Of a DNA stretch of 64,000 nt, positions 1 to 8,555 are shown in pieces (within the stretch, counting starts at the first letter, position 1; every line of letters begins with the position of its first letter). The notes below the pieces were generated by a model that was not told the origin of the DNA, made no database searches, and saw only the letters and a list, made by a program, of their open reading frames with translations. The stretch covers positions 154,330-218,329 of the forward strand of contig JAQWNP010000010.1 of assembly GCA_029268515.1 (NCBI GenBank), in the 5' to 3' direction. Source of the DNA: Phycisphaerales bacterium. GTDB lineage: Bacteria; Planctomycetota; Phycisphaerae; Phycisphaerales; SM1A02. Position numbers and translations under genes: made by a program.

Positions 1-789
1 TATTTCATGGGTGATACCGACTTCGGCTTCAAACTGATCGTTTACAGCATTAATGATGTTGTTAATCTGATCTTCAACAGCAGAGACGCTGCCAAATTCC
101 TGAAAGAACTCGTAGTCTGCTTCACAGGCAATTTTACAAACTTGCAATGCGCCTGATGAGGCGGGAGAGGTAGGGGGCGTTGAGTTTCCACTTAATGATC
201 TATAAGTCGCAGGCAAAAAATTATTTGCTAAGACCGCATTGCCACATTGGCCACCACAATCGCTTACATCTTTGTCATTGTAGATGACGTAGTCGGTTGA
301 AGACGCACTTGGTATACGGCTTTTGATAGGCTCCATCCAGTAGATGTCACCCTGTGCAAATTCAACGCGGAGGTGGAGCCCATCAGGTAACAAGGAACCA
401 GCTACTCGACTACCGGGCATGCCTACAAGTGTGCCTCGAATACTCCGATTAACTCCAGGAGGGAGGTACGTACGCTTTCCATTGGAATCCTCAGTAATGA
501 TCTGGTAGTTCTGCGAGCGTGCTGTTACGGGGTGAAGATCAGCGATGTAGGGGGTGCCTTCGATTGGTAATAAACTGAGAAATGGTTCACCTGAAGAAGC
601 TGTGTTGTTGATTGAAACTAGTACGCCTGTTGGGGCCGCATATTCCTCTTGCACCAGATACTGCAGTTCTGTGAAATTCCGGTTGCGGTCTTTTTCGGTC
701 ACTTGTGCTAAGACAGGCGCACTTACAGAAGTGGCGAGTACGAAAGTGAAAGCATGATGTGATAAAAAGTTGATTTTGGTTCTCCGCAG
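1..789 (-). CDS. Secreted M12B/reprolysin-like zinc metalloprotease, N-terminal part (runs off the left edge)
   Basis: An open frame runs leftwards off the window for about 263 codons. It opens with a basic stretch (LRRTK) and a hydrophobic signal peptide ending SVSAPVLA-Q. A beta-rich propeptide-like part follows (GTLVGMPGSRVAGSLLPDG, then VEFAQGDIYWMEPI). Next comes CKIACEADYEFFQEFGS and a stretch rich in N, D and E, which resembles the start of the catalytic domain in M12B-type peptidases. The HExxH zinc site would lie outside the window, so the protease call rests on family resemblance. No ATG, GTG or TTG precedes the signal peptide after the upstream in-frame stop. I placed the start at a CTG (789). 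An alternative is the ATG at 820 in the neighbouring frame, joined by a one-base frameshift. Confidence 0.6.
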   Translation of the reverse strand, partial: MRRTKINFLSHHAFTFVLATSVSAPVLAQVTEKDRNRNFTELQYLVQEEYAAPTGVLVSINNTASSGEPFLSLLPIEGTPYIADLHPVTARSQNYQIITEDSNGKRTYLPPGVNRSIRGTLVGMPGSRVAGSLLPDGLHLRVEFAQGDIYWMEPIKSRIPSASSTDYVIYNDKDVSDCGGQCGNAVLANNFLPATYRSLSGNSTPPTSPASSGALQVCKIACEADYEFFQEFGSVSAVEDQINNIINAVNDQFEAEVGITHEI

Positions 790-1071
790 GAGGCGAGCTG
801 GTGGGTCTAATTAAGATCATCGTCTGCTAAGCGGGAAGGCCTTAAGCAAACCTCGAAGAGGTCTTCAATAACTGGGTATTCGGCGGTGTGGGTAGGAATC
901 ATGAGATTGTGGTTTCCAGGGCTTTCCAGTGGCAGGTATTGTGGTACGGATCAGATAAATCCATCTTCTCCTTAATACGACCGATGGGCGCAAGTGATCT
1001 CATTGATTGCTCAGAAGGGGCTTAAAAACAGTCTTAGAGCCCATAATATGATCTTGAAGCCATCGGGATGT
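790..1071. other. Intergenic stretch, no gene seen
   Basis: About 280 bases separate the metalloprotease start from the end of the acetoacetyl-CoA synthetase gene. Both genes point left, so this stretch should hold the promoter of the protease gene and the 3' end of the synthetase transcript. I see only short hairpins here (for example CCTC-GAA-GAGG near 846-856) and no convincing reading frame or RNA gene. Confidence 0.5.
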
Positions 1072-3024
1072 TCAAGAAACCATGAGTTCACTGCGATCCC
1101 GAAACTGCTCGAGCGCCTCTGGATTGGCCATGGCAGCGGTGTTTGGGACGGGTTTGCCTTCCAGTACATCTCGAACGGCAAGCTCACAGATCTTGCCACT
1201 GCGAGTCCTAGGAATATCAGTCACGCTGCAGATCACTGAAGGTACATGCCGTGGACTTGTGTTCTGGCGAATTCTTCGCTTGATCTTTTGGATCAGATCT
1301 GGGGTGAGATCATGTTCTGTTGCGAGTCTTACAAAAAGGACAATTCGCTGGTCACTATCAATCCGTTGCCCAACAACAAGAGCCTCGGTTACTTCTTCAA
1401 AATGCTCGACTTGACGGTAGATTTCTGCAGTTCCAATACGCACCCCACCTGGATTTAGAGTGGCATCAGAGCGACCAAAAATAATCATTCCATCGTTTTC
1501 GGTATGGAGTGCCCAGTCACCATGTCGCCAAATACCTGGAAACATGTCGAAGTATGCCTGATGGTAGCGAGATCCATCTTCATCATTGAAAAAACCCAAG
1601 GGCATACATGGAATTGCACCTGTGCAAACCAACTCGCCAGGTTGTTCGATGACTGGAAGGCCATTGTCATCAAATACTTCAATGGGCAGTCCAAGGCCAC
1701 GACACTGAATTTCTCCACGTCGTACTGGACGAATTGGGCAGCCAAGCACGAAGCATGAAACGATATCTGTTCCACCAGATATAGATGACAGCATGAGATC
1801 TTTCTTGAATGCGCTATACACGTAGTCAAAAGCTTCTGGAACCAATGGTGAACCGGTTGAGAGAATTGCTCTTAGTGAATCCAGAGAATGGGTACGAGAT
1901 GGCTGAATGCCTGCATTCTTTAACGCATCGATGTACTTTGCTGATGTTCCAAAAACGGTGATCTTAAGCTGATCAATAAGATCAATCAGAACCTGCGGGT
2001 TCGGGAAGAATGGGTTCCCCTCAAAAAGAACGATGGGACAGCCGGTTGAGAGGCCAGAGGCGAGCCAGTTCCACATCATCCATCCAGTTGTTGTGAAGTA
2101 AAACAACACATCATCTTCACGAAGATCAGTGTGAAGTTGTTGTTCCTTAAGGTGAGTGAGGAGTGTGCCGCCTGCTCCGTGAACGATGCACTTGGGCATT
2201 CCTGTTGTTCCGGATGAATAGAGGATGTAAAGCGGATGATTGAAAGGTAGTTTTGGAAAGACAGGGTCAGTCGAATCTGACTCTTCAAGGCATGTGGACC
2301 AGTCTACTGATCCGGGCAAATCACTGAGGTCTAATGCGAGCTCGGTTTGATGTATCACGATCACATTTTTCAAGGAGGGTAGGCCATTTGTTACAGATCT
2401 AATCTTGCTCGATAGATCAATAGTCTTACCTTTGTAAGAACAGTCGGCCACTGTGATAAGCACGGCTGGTTCGATTTGTCCAAATCGGTCCAAAATTCCG
2501 TCAGCTCCGAAGTCTGGAGAGCAGCTCGACCAAATAGCGCCCAATGAACTTACTGAAAGGAGCGCGATAATTGACTCGGCGGTATTTGAGACTATTGCGG
2601 CAACACGATCACCTTTTTTGACACCCCTTCGTACGAGTGCTGTTTGAAATTTTGCAACCTGAGATCGTAATTCAGAAAATGAAAGTGTCGATTTGGCCCC
2701 ATCTTCAGCGCAAGCATAAATTGCTACTGCATTATCTTTTCGTCTTAGTAAATTTTCAGCATAGTTAAGCGTGGCGTCAGGAAAGAACGTAGCCCCAGGC
2801 ATTTGGTCGTCTTCGGTCAATATTCGATGACCCATTTCTCCGATTACGTCAGTAAATTGCCAGCAAGTCCTCCAAAAATCATGGGGATCTGACACAGACC
2901 ATTGGTAAAGATCGTCGTACGAAGTTAGCTTCACTCCGCATTTATCATGAGCCATTTTCATGAAAGCCATCATTTGGCTTTGGTCGATTTGTTCTGTGGT
3001 TGGTTGCCAGAGAATCTCCGACAT
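1072..3024 (-). CDS. Acetoacetate--CoA ligase (acetoacetyl-CoA synthetase)
   Basis: This ANL-superfamily enzyme activates acetoacetate with ATP and CoA to acetoacetyl-CoA, feeding ketone bodies or polyhydroxybutyrate breakdown products into central metabolism. The 650-residue length is typical of the family. Visible motifs are the phosphate loop YSSGTTGMPK, TTTGWMMWNW, the adenine-binding SGGTDI, HGDWA, the hinge region GRSDATLNPGGVRIG, and the C-terminal RTRSGK with the catalytic Lys. An N-terminal acetyl-CoA-synthetase-like cap (WQFTDVIGEM...ATLNYAENLL) is present. I chose the ATG at 3024 because AAGGAG lies 6 bases upstream; the ATG at 3039 would put that site inside the gene. It is monocistronic as far as visible. 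Acetyl-CoA or propionyl-CoA synthetase is less likely, given TTTGWMMWNW and the cap. Confidence 0.9.
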   Translation of the reverse strand: MSEILWQPTTEQIDQSQMMAFMKMAHDKCGVKLTSYDDLYQWSVSDPHDFWRTCWQFTDVIGEMGHRILTEDDQMPGATFFPDATLNYAENLLRRKDNAVAIYACAEDGAKSTLSFSELRSQVAKFQTALVRRGVKKGDRVAAIVSNTAESIIALLSVSSLGAIWSSCSPDFGADGILDRFGQIEPAVLITVADCSYKGKTIDLSSKIRSVTNGLPSLKNVIVIHQTELALDLSDLPGSVDWSTCLEESDSTDPVFPKLPFNHPLYILYSSGTTGMPKCIVHGAGGTLLTHLKEQQLHTDLREDDVLFYFTTTGWMMWNWLASGLSTGCPIVLFEGNPFFPNPQVLIDLIDQLKITVFGTSAKYIDALKNAGIQPSRTHSLDSLRAILSTGSPLVPEAFDYVYSAFKKDLMLSSISGGTDIVSCFVLGCPIRPVRRGEIQCRGLGLPIEVFDDNGLPVIEQPGELVCTGAIPCMPLGFFNDEDGSRYHQAYFDMFPGIWRHGDWALHTENDGMIIFGRSDATLNPGGVRIGTAEIYRQVEHFEEVTEALVVGQRIDSDQRIVLFVRLATEHDLTPDLIQKIKRRIRQNTSPRHVPSVICSVTDIPRTRSGKICELAVRDVLEGKPVPNTAAMANPEALEQFRDRSELMVS

Positions 3025-3238
3025 GAGTAACTCCTTCATACGGTTACGATCTCATTCCAGCCATTGGGGCTTGCTTTAGGTATCTTAGAGGAGGCGGTAG
3101 GTTGTTGATCGCTAGCCTAGAGCAAGAACTATCGGACACGATCACGAGATTCTATTTGGGCGACCTAAAACGAGGGTTTTGCCCTACAATTGGCCGCAGA
3201 AATTAGGCCAGATCCCAAGTAGACCACTAGCATGGCAG

Positions 3239-3829
3239 ATGAAGATGATTAGCCCATTACAGGTGCCTCAGTGCATAAATAACATCGCTTCGATGAGTGA
3301 TCCCTGTGATGTGATACCAGATCTCATTATCGATGAGTGGCTCATTAGTGCTGCTCTTGCAGTATCCCCTGGTTGCTTGCATTCAAGCCAGGCAGTTGGA
3401 AACATTGTTTCTTCTCTGGGTCTTATTGGGGAAGGCGTGATTATTGAGCGAGCATTACTTTCGATGCAGCTCGTGGCTTCATGTCGGGAAATGTTGGCCA
3501 ATGCGGCGAACGTAGAAGAATCAGGCATTTATGCCTGGCAAATGGTATCTATTGATTGCTTCCAGTCGAATAACGAAGCAACAAGAATGGTTATTCAGGC
3601 AGATGCATTGCATCGTGCATTTCGATCTTTGGAAGTTCTTGATCCGACAGTTTGCTTGATTGCTGAAGCAGCAATGCTTGGTGGTATGACGATCGAAGAA
3701 ATTGCGATCGCTATTGATAAGTCTTGCTACTTTGTTGATATTCAACTGAACTACGCACGCCGGCTTATTATTGATTCTGTTAAAGAGTTCGTAAATGATC
3801 CAAACTCACTCGAAGAGTCTCGGGTGTAG
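3239..3829 (+). CDS. Divergent ECF-sigma-like protein with a region-4 helix-turn-helix
   Basis: About 196 residues. The C-terminal third (LHRAFRSLEVLDPTVCLIAE, then AAMLGGMTIEEIAIAIDKS and QLNYARRLI) matches the pattern of sigma-70 region 4 in planctomycete ECF sigma factors: a preceding helix, L-D-P, a GGMTIEEIA helix-turn-helix, then a recognition helix. The N-terminal two thirds are alpha-helical in character but do not show the conserved region-2 motifs that bind core polymerase and the -10 element. It may therefore be a degenerate sigma factor or a sigma-derived DNA-binding protein. The start is uncertain: ATGs at 3239, 3245 and 3293 lie in frame and none has a good Shine-Dalgarno. The arginase-family gene follows on the same strand after about 80 bases. 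Confidence 0.55.
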   Translation: MKMISPLQVPQCINNIASMSDPCDVIPDLIIDEWLISAALAVSPGCLHSSQAVGNIVSSLGLIGEGVIIERALLSMQLVASCREMLANAANVEESGIYAWQMVSIDCFQSNNEATRMVIQADALHRAFRSLEVLDPTVCLIAEAAMLGGMTIEEIAIAIDKSCYFVDIQLNYARRLIIDSVKEFVNDPNSLEESRV

Positions 3830-3872
3830 CGATCGTGCGGTATTAAAGAAGAGTTCAGCAACAAAAAGTCTC

Positions 3873-4037
3873 TTAAGCTGAAACCACTAATTGTCTGCGA
3901 CTCATTCGATGAGGATAGTAGTTGTGCCTTTGGACCAAAGTTATACAGGTGATTCTGAAAGATTGGACAAGCAATCTAATGAGTTGCCATCGAAAATAAA
4001 TAACCAAAGCGATACACTGCGCCGTGTTTCGGGTGAT
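3873..4037 (-). pseudogene. Relic of a glycosyltransferase C-terminus, antisense to the arginase 5' end
   Basis: Read leftwards, this stretch is open for 54 codons between an in-frame TAG (4038-4040) and TAA (3873-3875). Its translation aligns without gaps to the last ~46 residues of the carotenoid glycosyltransferase at 4997-6124. Shared pieces include N..Q..AL, F.ITC.T..Q.H.YY and R..RQ; I count about 17 identities in 46. The DNA can be laid over 5006-5170 at a constant offset of 1133 bases, with about 68% identity over 50 bases in the core. In the best core (gtgcc at 3924 against 5057) the differences fall at antisense codon positions 3 and 1 and never at 2, as expected if the antisense protein frame was once selected. 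No start or upstream glycosyltransferase sequence is visible, so it is a truncated paralogue relic. Confidence 0.6.
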
Positions 4038-4925
4038 CTAGATCACAGTAAGAAAGAAATTGCGTTAATTACGGCTGATATTGGTTGGGGCTCTGCTAAT
4101 GCTGCAGCGGAGGGCGCACCGCAGGCCTTGCTTGATGCAGGGCTTGCAGAAAAAATTGATGCAGAAGTCATTCGAGTACCAGTGTCACCCAAGATGGGTC
4201 AGGCATCTCCAACATATGAAGAAACAGAGCAAATTATTGCATCGCACATTTGCCAAGTTTCTGATGCGGTGGAGCGTGCAGTGCGTGAGGGGTACTTCCC
4301 AGTTGTTATTGGCGGGGACCATACTTCTGCAATCGGCTTTCATGCTGGACTTGGTAGGGCATATGGCTCACTTGGGATCATGTGGATCGATACGCATCCT
4401 GATTTAAACACGTTAGAAACAAGTCCTTCTGCAAGAATTCATGGCATGGTGCTGGCTATCTTGCTGGGCAGGGGTAGTGATCTCATGCTTGGGACTTCGA
4501 GTGATTGCCTCACTAAAGACACGCAAGTTGCGATGGTTGGAACGCGTGATATTGATCATGGCGAGATGGATTGGCTCAACGAGGGCAACATTAATTGCAT
4601 GACAATGGACTATGTCAGGCGTAATGGTCTTCATGGCTCTTTGTCAGAAGCTGTTAAGACGGTATGCCAAGGCACGAAGGGGTTTGGCCTGACTATTGAT
4701 CTAGATGCGATTGATCCAGAAGATGTTCCGTTTGTGGCAACACCTGTGCAGGGTGGCATTCGATTGCATGAACTGCTTGAAGAACTTCATGTGCTGCCAA
4801 GTCATGAAAAAATGATGGGGCTAGAGGTGACTGAGTACACTCCACGAAGCAGTGAAGATTACCAGGCCGCTTGCGAAGTAGTTTCTAGCATTATCAAAGC
4901 AGCGACTGCCTCAGATAATGCCTAG
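3909..4925 (+). CDS. Arginase/agmatinase-family (ureohydrolase) enzyme with an unusual N-terminal extension
   Basis: A binuclear manganese hydrolase of the arginase fold, probably cleaving arginine to ornithine and urea or a related guanidino substrate. Metal-ligand motifs are in place: GGDHTSAIG, WIDTHPDLN (the usual DAH Ala is Thr), IHGM, and TIDLDAIDP. A late EVTEYTP resembles the conserved Glu region. The core starts at KKEIALITADIGWG; about 50 residues before it (PLDQSYTGDSERLDKQ...) do not look like arginase and lie over the antisense glycosyltransferase relic. The start is unclear: ATG 3909 is used here, TTG 3891 is possible, and neither has a clear ribosome site. Substrate specificity (arginase, agmatinase or formimidoylglutamase) cannot be settled by eye. 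Confidence 0.8.
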   Translation: MRIVVVPLDQSYTGDSERLDKQSNELPSKINNQSDTLRRVSGDLDHSKKEIALITADIGWGSANAAAEGAPQALLDAGLAEKIDAEVIRVPVSPKMGQASPTYEETEQIIASHICQVSDAVERAVREGYFPVVIGGDHTSAIGFHAGLGRAYGSLGIMWIDTHPDLNTLETSPSARIHGMVLAILLGRGSDLMLGTSSDCLTKDTQVAMVGTRDIDHGEMDWLNEGNINCMTMDYVRRNGLHGSLSEAVKTVCQGTKGFGLTIDLDAIDPEDVPFVATPVQGGIRLHELLEELHVLPSHEKMMGLEVTEYTPRSSEDYQAACEVVSSIIKAATASDNA

Positions 4926-4996
4926 CATCTTGCGATCAAGATAAAAGTATAAGAGCACACGTGTATGTAGAGCGAGTCTCAAGAGAGGCAGCTCAG

Positions 4997-6124
4997 TTAA
5001 GTGGTGTGAATGCGCCCTCGCCATTGTCGCGTGCCGTGCCGGCGCAAGTAATAACTGTGCCACTGAATAAAAGTCATACATGTAATTCCGAAAGGGTGGG
5101 TGAAAATGCCCAAAGGTCTTTGGCGGTATCGCCATGCCAACGCGGTGCGCTGAACAATATTACAACCGACGGCTATGGCAGCCAGAAAGAAGGGAGGTTG
5201 ATCAACTTGCCAGGTGGCCAGATAGACCACCAACATAACCCACGGCAGTATGTGAGCAATGAGGTGTATCAGTGTTATAAAAATAAGCAAAGGTACCGAA
5301 CCAAGCCCTTCGTACGCGTTCTTTGCAAAGCCGTTCCAAGAAGTAGCAAGATCGTTATACATACGACAAGAGCAAAGATCTGTGCCGTCAACAAGATCAG
5401 TCATGTAACCAGAAGAACGAACAGCCTTGGGCATTTGAATGCCATCATGCATTGAGTCTGGAAAAGCTCTGTGACCATCAGAGGCATCATATGCCTCACG
5501 AGTCACACACAAAAACTGCCCACATCCAGCAGCAGTTGATTCAGTTCTTGTTCGCCGCATTACAAATAAAGGTAAATAGCTGAGTAGGAGAAAATGAATC
5601 AAAGGTACAAGTAGTATTTCGCCAATGGATTTCGTGATTTGTCGTGGGAACGCAGAAACGAGATCACACCCACGTTGCTGACAAAAAAGCAAAGTACGGT
5701 GAACACAATCTGGAGCGAAACGGACATCTGCATCTGTGAAGAGTAGCCATGCCCCCTTCGCTTGTTGTGCCATTTGTCCGCAGGCAAACTGTTTGCCATT
5801 CCAGCCGTCCTCAAGTTGTGATGTGGTCACTTGCTTGACTCTTGGATCCAAATCTTGGTAACGGCGCAGAATATTTGGTGTTTCGTCATCACTTTCATCG
5901 TCGTAGACGAGTATTTCAATATTCCCATAGGTCTGCGATAAAAGACTATCGAGGCAGACTGGTAGGTTGAACTCTTCATTACGCGCGGGAACACAAACAG
6001 AGACGAGTGGTTCCTCTCGGGGCTCACCTTTGGTTGGTGCTGCGGTGAGCAGTGTCATATTCCATAAGCACAAAAGCAGGGTGAAGCCAGCAATAATAGC
6101 GCTAATGAGTAGGAGAGCGGTCAT
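4997..6124 (-). CDS. crtQ: Family 2 glycosyltransferase of the carotenoid operon (CrtQ-like)
   Basis: This 375-residue membrane glycosyltransferase has an N-terminal membrane anchor and a GT-A catalytic domain: SVCVPARNEEFNLPVCLDSL, the DDESDDET acidic pair, and LLFTDADVRF (the DxD site). Several hydrophobic segments follow at the C-terminus. In the staphyloxanthin pathway, CrtQ glucosylates the carboxyl group of a C30 carotenoid acid. The position at the end of a carotenoid operon supports the same step here. The start ATG overlaps the acyltransferase stop by 4 bp (ATGA), implying translational coupling. A diverged relic of the C-terminus lies 1.1 kb away, under the arginase gene. Confidence 0.8.
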   Translation of the reverse strand: MTALLLISAIIAGFTLLLCLWNMTLLTAAPTKGEPREEPLVSVCVPARNEEFNLPVCLDSLLSQTYGNIEILVYDDESDDETPNILRRYQDLDPRVKQVTTSQLEDGWNGKQFACGQMAQQAKGAWLLFTDADVRFAPDCVHRTLLFCQQRGCDLVSAFPRQITKSIGEILLVPLIHFLLLSYLPLFVMRRTRTESTAAGCGQFLCVTREAYDASDGHRAFPDSMHDGIQMPKAVRSSGYMTDLVDGTDLCSCRMYNDLATSWNGFAKNAYEGLGSVPLLIFITLIHLIAHILPWVMLVVYLATWQVDQPPFFLAAIAVGCNIVQRTALAWRYRQRPLGIFTHPFGITCMTFIQWHSYYLRRHGTRQWRGRIHTT

Positions 6125-6960
6125 TTTTTCGAGTCATCCTTTGAGTTTTGATGAATGCTGATATCTCCGTGCTGGCCTCTGAGTCGAAGTAGCCAGTCAT
6201 AGAGTAGAGACGTCTTAGCACGCGCTTGCCCCAATGGCTGAATAAATGCACTGGCGTCACGACTAACAACTAGCTTGGAAAGTGCATCAAGGTTTTCCTG
6301 CATCGTATTGCGCATTGCTCGATACCAACCTGAAGTAGATAGATCTTCAGCAACACATGGCTGGAATCTAAGAAAGAGTTCCGGCTTCTGATCCTGCCAA
6401 AAGTTGTATTCCATACCAACACAAAATACGGACGCTTGTGGGTTACGAGCTGCTAGTGCAGCGGCCCCTGGTCGCAGTCGTATCTTATCTCTTACATCAG
6501 TAAATTGGCCCTGTGGTGTTATCCATAGCAAGGTATTGGGGGTTGAATGAAAAACCTCTTGAATATAGGCCTCCATTTTGGCCGGTGTTTCTGGGTGATC
6601 TGGATCAATGCCGAAGAGGCCCACCTTTCGGAATATCCTAAAGCGGCGTAATTGGGAGATTTCCATTGGGGCGCAATGTGTGCGTTCGCGAAGATAAAAT
6701 CCAGAGATGAACATAATGGTTATGGGATCCCACCAACTTGGATGATTCATCAGAAGAATAGTGGGTTCTGTCTGCTCTTGGATTTTTTTGATGGTAGGTG
6801 TTGAGCTTGGATCAACGTGCACCGCATGGAAATTACGGCGAATTTTCCGAACAGCATATCGCTCAAAGAATCTGGTCATCGTGCGTGAAAATGCAGCTGG
6901 AAGAAAAGGGCAGCTTTCGGAATCAGATGACTTTGGCGGTTCTAGGTTGTCGGCTGTCAA
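6121..6960 (-). CDS. PlsC-type acyltransferase of the carotenoid operon (CrtO-like role)
   Basis: A 279-residue lysophospholipid-acyltransferase-family protein. The catalytic H(x4)D motif is in LLMNHPSWWDPIT. The usual substrate-binding EGTR block is replaced by ITPQGQFTDVRDK, seen in divergent PlsC-like enzymes. There is no strong multi-span membrane region. Its place between a carotenoid oxidoreductase and a glycosyltransferase suggests it puts a fatty acyl chain on the sugar of a glycosylated carotenoid acid, as CrtO does in staphyloxanthin synthesis. It overlaps both neighbours by 4 bp. A general role in phospholipid synthesis cannot be excluded, but the operon context argues against it. 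Confidence 0.75.
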   Translation of the reverse strand: MTADNLEPPKSSDSESCPFLPAAFSRTMTRFFERYAVRKIRRNFHAVHVDPSSTPTIKKIQEQTEPTILLMNHPSWWDPITIMFISGFYLRERTHCAPMEISQLRRFRIFRKVGLFGIDPDHPETPAKMEAYIQEVFHSTPNTLLWITPQGQFTDVRDKIRLRPGAAALAARNPQASVFCVGMEYNFWQDQKPELFLRFQPCVAEDLSTSGWYRAMRNTMQENLDALSKLVVSRDASAFIQPLGQARAKTSLLYDWLLRLRGQHGDISIHQNSKDDSKK

Positions 6961-8555
6961 TGGCTCACCGTTGCATAGGTCGGTGTTGTTGATGGGGCAG
7001 GCGCGTCAGCGTCGGGATCCAAGCCTAGGTCTTCACATAGACAACGTGCTGCAGTCACACCACTCATGAGAACCATTGGTACACCAGGCCCCGGGTTCGC
7101 ACTTCCCCCAGTGAGGTAGAGATTGCTGTAGGCCTTACTTCGGTTCTTTGGTTTAAAACCACCACGAAGCCGTCCGTGTGATGCAAGTCCATAGATAGCA
7201 CCACCCTCGGCGTTATATCGAGATTCGATATCGTTGGGTGTGAGATGCTTGTGTACACGGACATGCTGTTCAATGTCAGGCATCCTTCCACAATTCTTCA
7301 GCTTTTCCATGACGGTTGGAAGATAGCTCTCCAGAATGCCACCGGGCCCTTCCCAACGATGGCCATCTTGTAGAGGTGCTGTATGAATCAGTACATATAA
7401 GGCCTCGCATCCCTCAGGCGCTTGATCGGGATCGCTGCGAGATGGAACTGCGAGATAAAGGGTTGGATCTTCTGCCGGCACACCACGATTGTAGATGTCG
7501 TTGAACTCTCGTTTAGAATCCTTACTAAAGACAAAATTATGATGAGCAAGGTGATCGTACTGTTTGTCAAGACCAAGAAAGAGTACTAAGCCACTGCATG
7601 CTGGCTTGTAGTTTTTAGCAATTGAACGGCTCTCACGTTTTGCCTCAGGTGTTTCCATGAGATCCCGGTAGGTACGTTGGACATCACAGTTTGAGACAAT
7701 CGAATCTGCGCTGAGCTGAGACCCATCGTCAAGGGTGACGCCAGTGACTCTCTTGCCGTCGGTATTAATAGATTGAACGCCATTGCCTGTGAGTAATGTG
7801 GCACCAAATTCTTCGGCGAGTTTAACCAGCGATCGTGCAACCGATCGGGTGCCGCCCTTGGCATACCAGCATCCTTCATCAACTTGAATTGAGGCGATCA
7901 CTGAGAGTATGGCAGGTGCTAAGAATGGGCTAGATCCCACGTATTGCATGAAGTGCTCAACCATCTGCTGTAGATGCGGCTCCTTAATATGTCGATGCAC
8001 AGTGCTTCCGACAGTACTGTGCATACGCATCGCCATGACGTCTTTGAGCAACTTGATGTCTGTCGGTGGGGTATGGCGCATGACATCACGAATGCCACCA
8101 ATGTCCTTGTAGTAGAAGACACGATTGCTCAAACGATTCATGCGCCGGGAGAACGCTAAGAAATCCTGGTAGCCTTCGGCTGGTTTTGCTCTATCAAATT
8201 GTGCGTTGAGCGACTCCGCCATTACGGTGTCGCCTTCTTTTAAATCCAGCACGGTGCCATCTTCATAAAAGGCTCGCCATTGAGGGTCGAGTCGGATGAG
8301 ATCAATGTAGTCTTCGGTCTTTCGTCCACAACGGGTAATGATGCCGCGCAGCACATCAGGTTTGGTCAGAATGGTGGGGCCCATATCAAATGAATAACCT
8401 TGCTCGGTGAGCACATTCATCTTCCCGCCAAGGTGGGTGTTTCTTTCAACCAGTGTTACCTGTATGCCGCGCCTGGCGAGTTCAACTGTTGTCGCCAGGC
8501 CTGCGAGCCCACCACCAATGACAATTACATCGGCATGGGATTCATGCTGTGTCAT
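6957..8555 (-). CDS. CrtI/CrtN/CrtP-type FAD carotenoid desaturase or oxidase
   Basis: A 532-residue flavoprotein of the phytoene desaturase family. The N-terminal Rossmann FAD site is DVIVIGGGLAGLATTVELA, followed by the acidic VERNTHLGGKMNV. The family signature near the C-terminus reads LTGGSANPGPGVPMVLMSG. These enzymes desaturate or oxidise linear carotenoids. Two family members lie in this locus, here and at 10183. I infer that one acts as the C30 desaturase and the other as the terminal methyl oxidase (CrtP-like), with the aldehyde dehydrogenase next to it taking the aldehyde to the acid. Which is which needs a phylogeny. It overlaps the aldehyde dehydrogenase stop and the acyltransferase start by 4 bp each. 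Confidence 0.85.
   Translation of the reverse strand: MTQHESHADVIVIGGGLAGLATTVELARRGIQVTLVERNTHLGGKMNVLTEQGYSFDMGPTILTKPDVLRGIITRCGRKTEDYIDLIRLDPQWRAFYEDGTVLDLKEGDTVMAESLNAQFDRAKPAEGYQDFLAFSRRMNRLSNRVFYYKDIGGIRDVMRHTPPTDIKLLKDVMAMRMHSTVGSTVHRHIKEPHLQQMVEHFMQYVGSSPFLAPAILSVIASIQVDEGCWYAKGGTRSVARSLVKLAEEFGATLLTGNGVQSINTDGKRVTGVTLDDGSQLSADSIVSNCDVQRTYRDLMETPEAKRESRSIAKNYKPACSGLVLFLGLDKQYDHLAHHNFVFSKDSKREFNDIYNRGVPAEDPTLYLAVPSRSDPDQAPEGCEALYVLIHTAPLQDGHRWEGPGGILESYLPTVMEKLKNCGRMPDIEQHVRVHKHLTPNDIESRYNAEGGAIYGLASHGRLRGGFKPKNRSKAYSNLYLTGGSANPGPGVPMVLMSGVTAARCLCEDLGLDPDADAPAPSTTPTYATVSH

Noticed and set aside
4961..5455. Rightward 164-codon frame whose start resembles the arginase N-terminus
   Set aside because: It is antisense to the glycosyltransferase gene. 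The resemblance comes from the relic copy of that gene under the arginase start, not from a second arginase-like gene.
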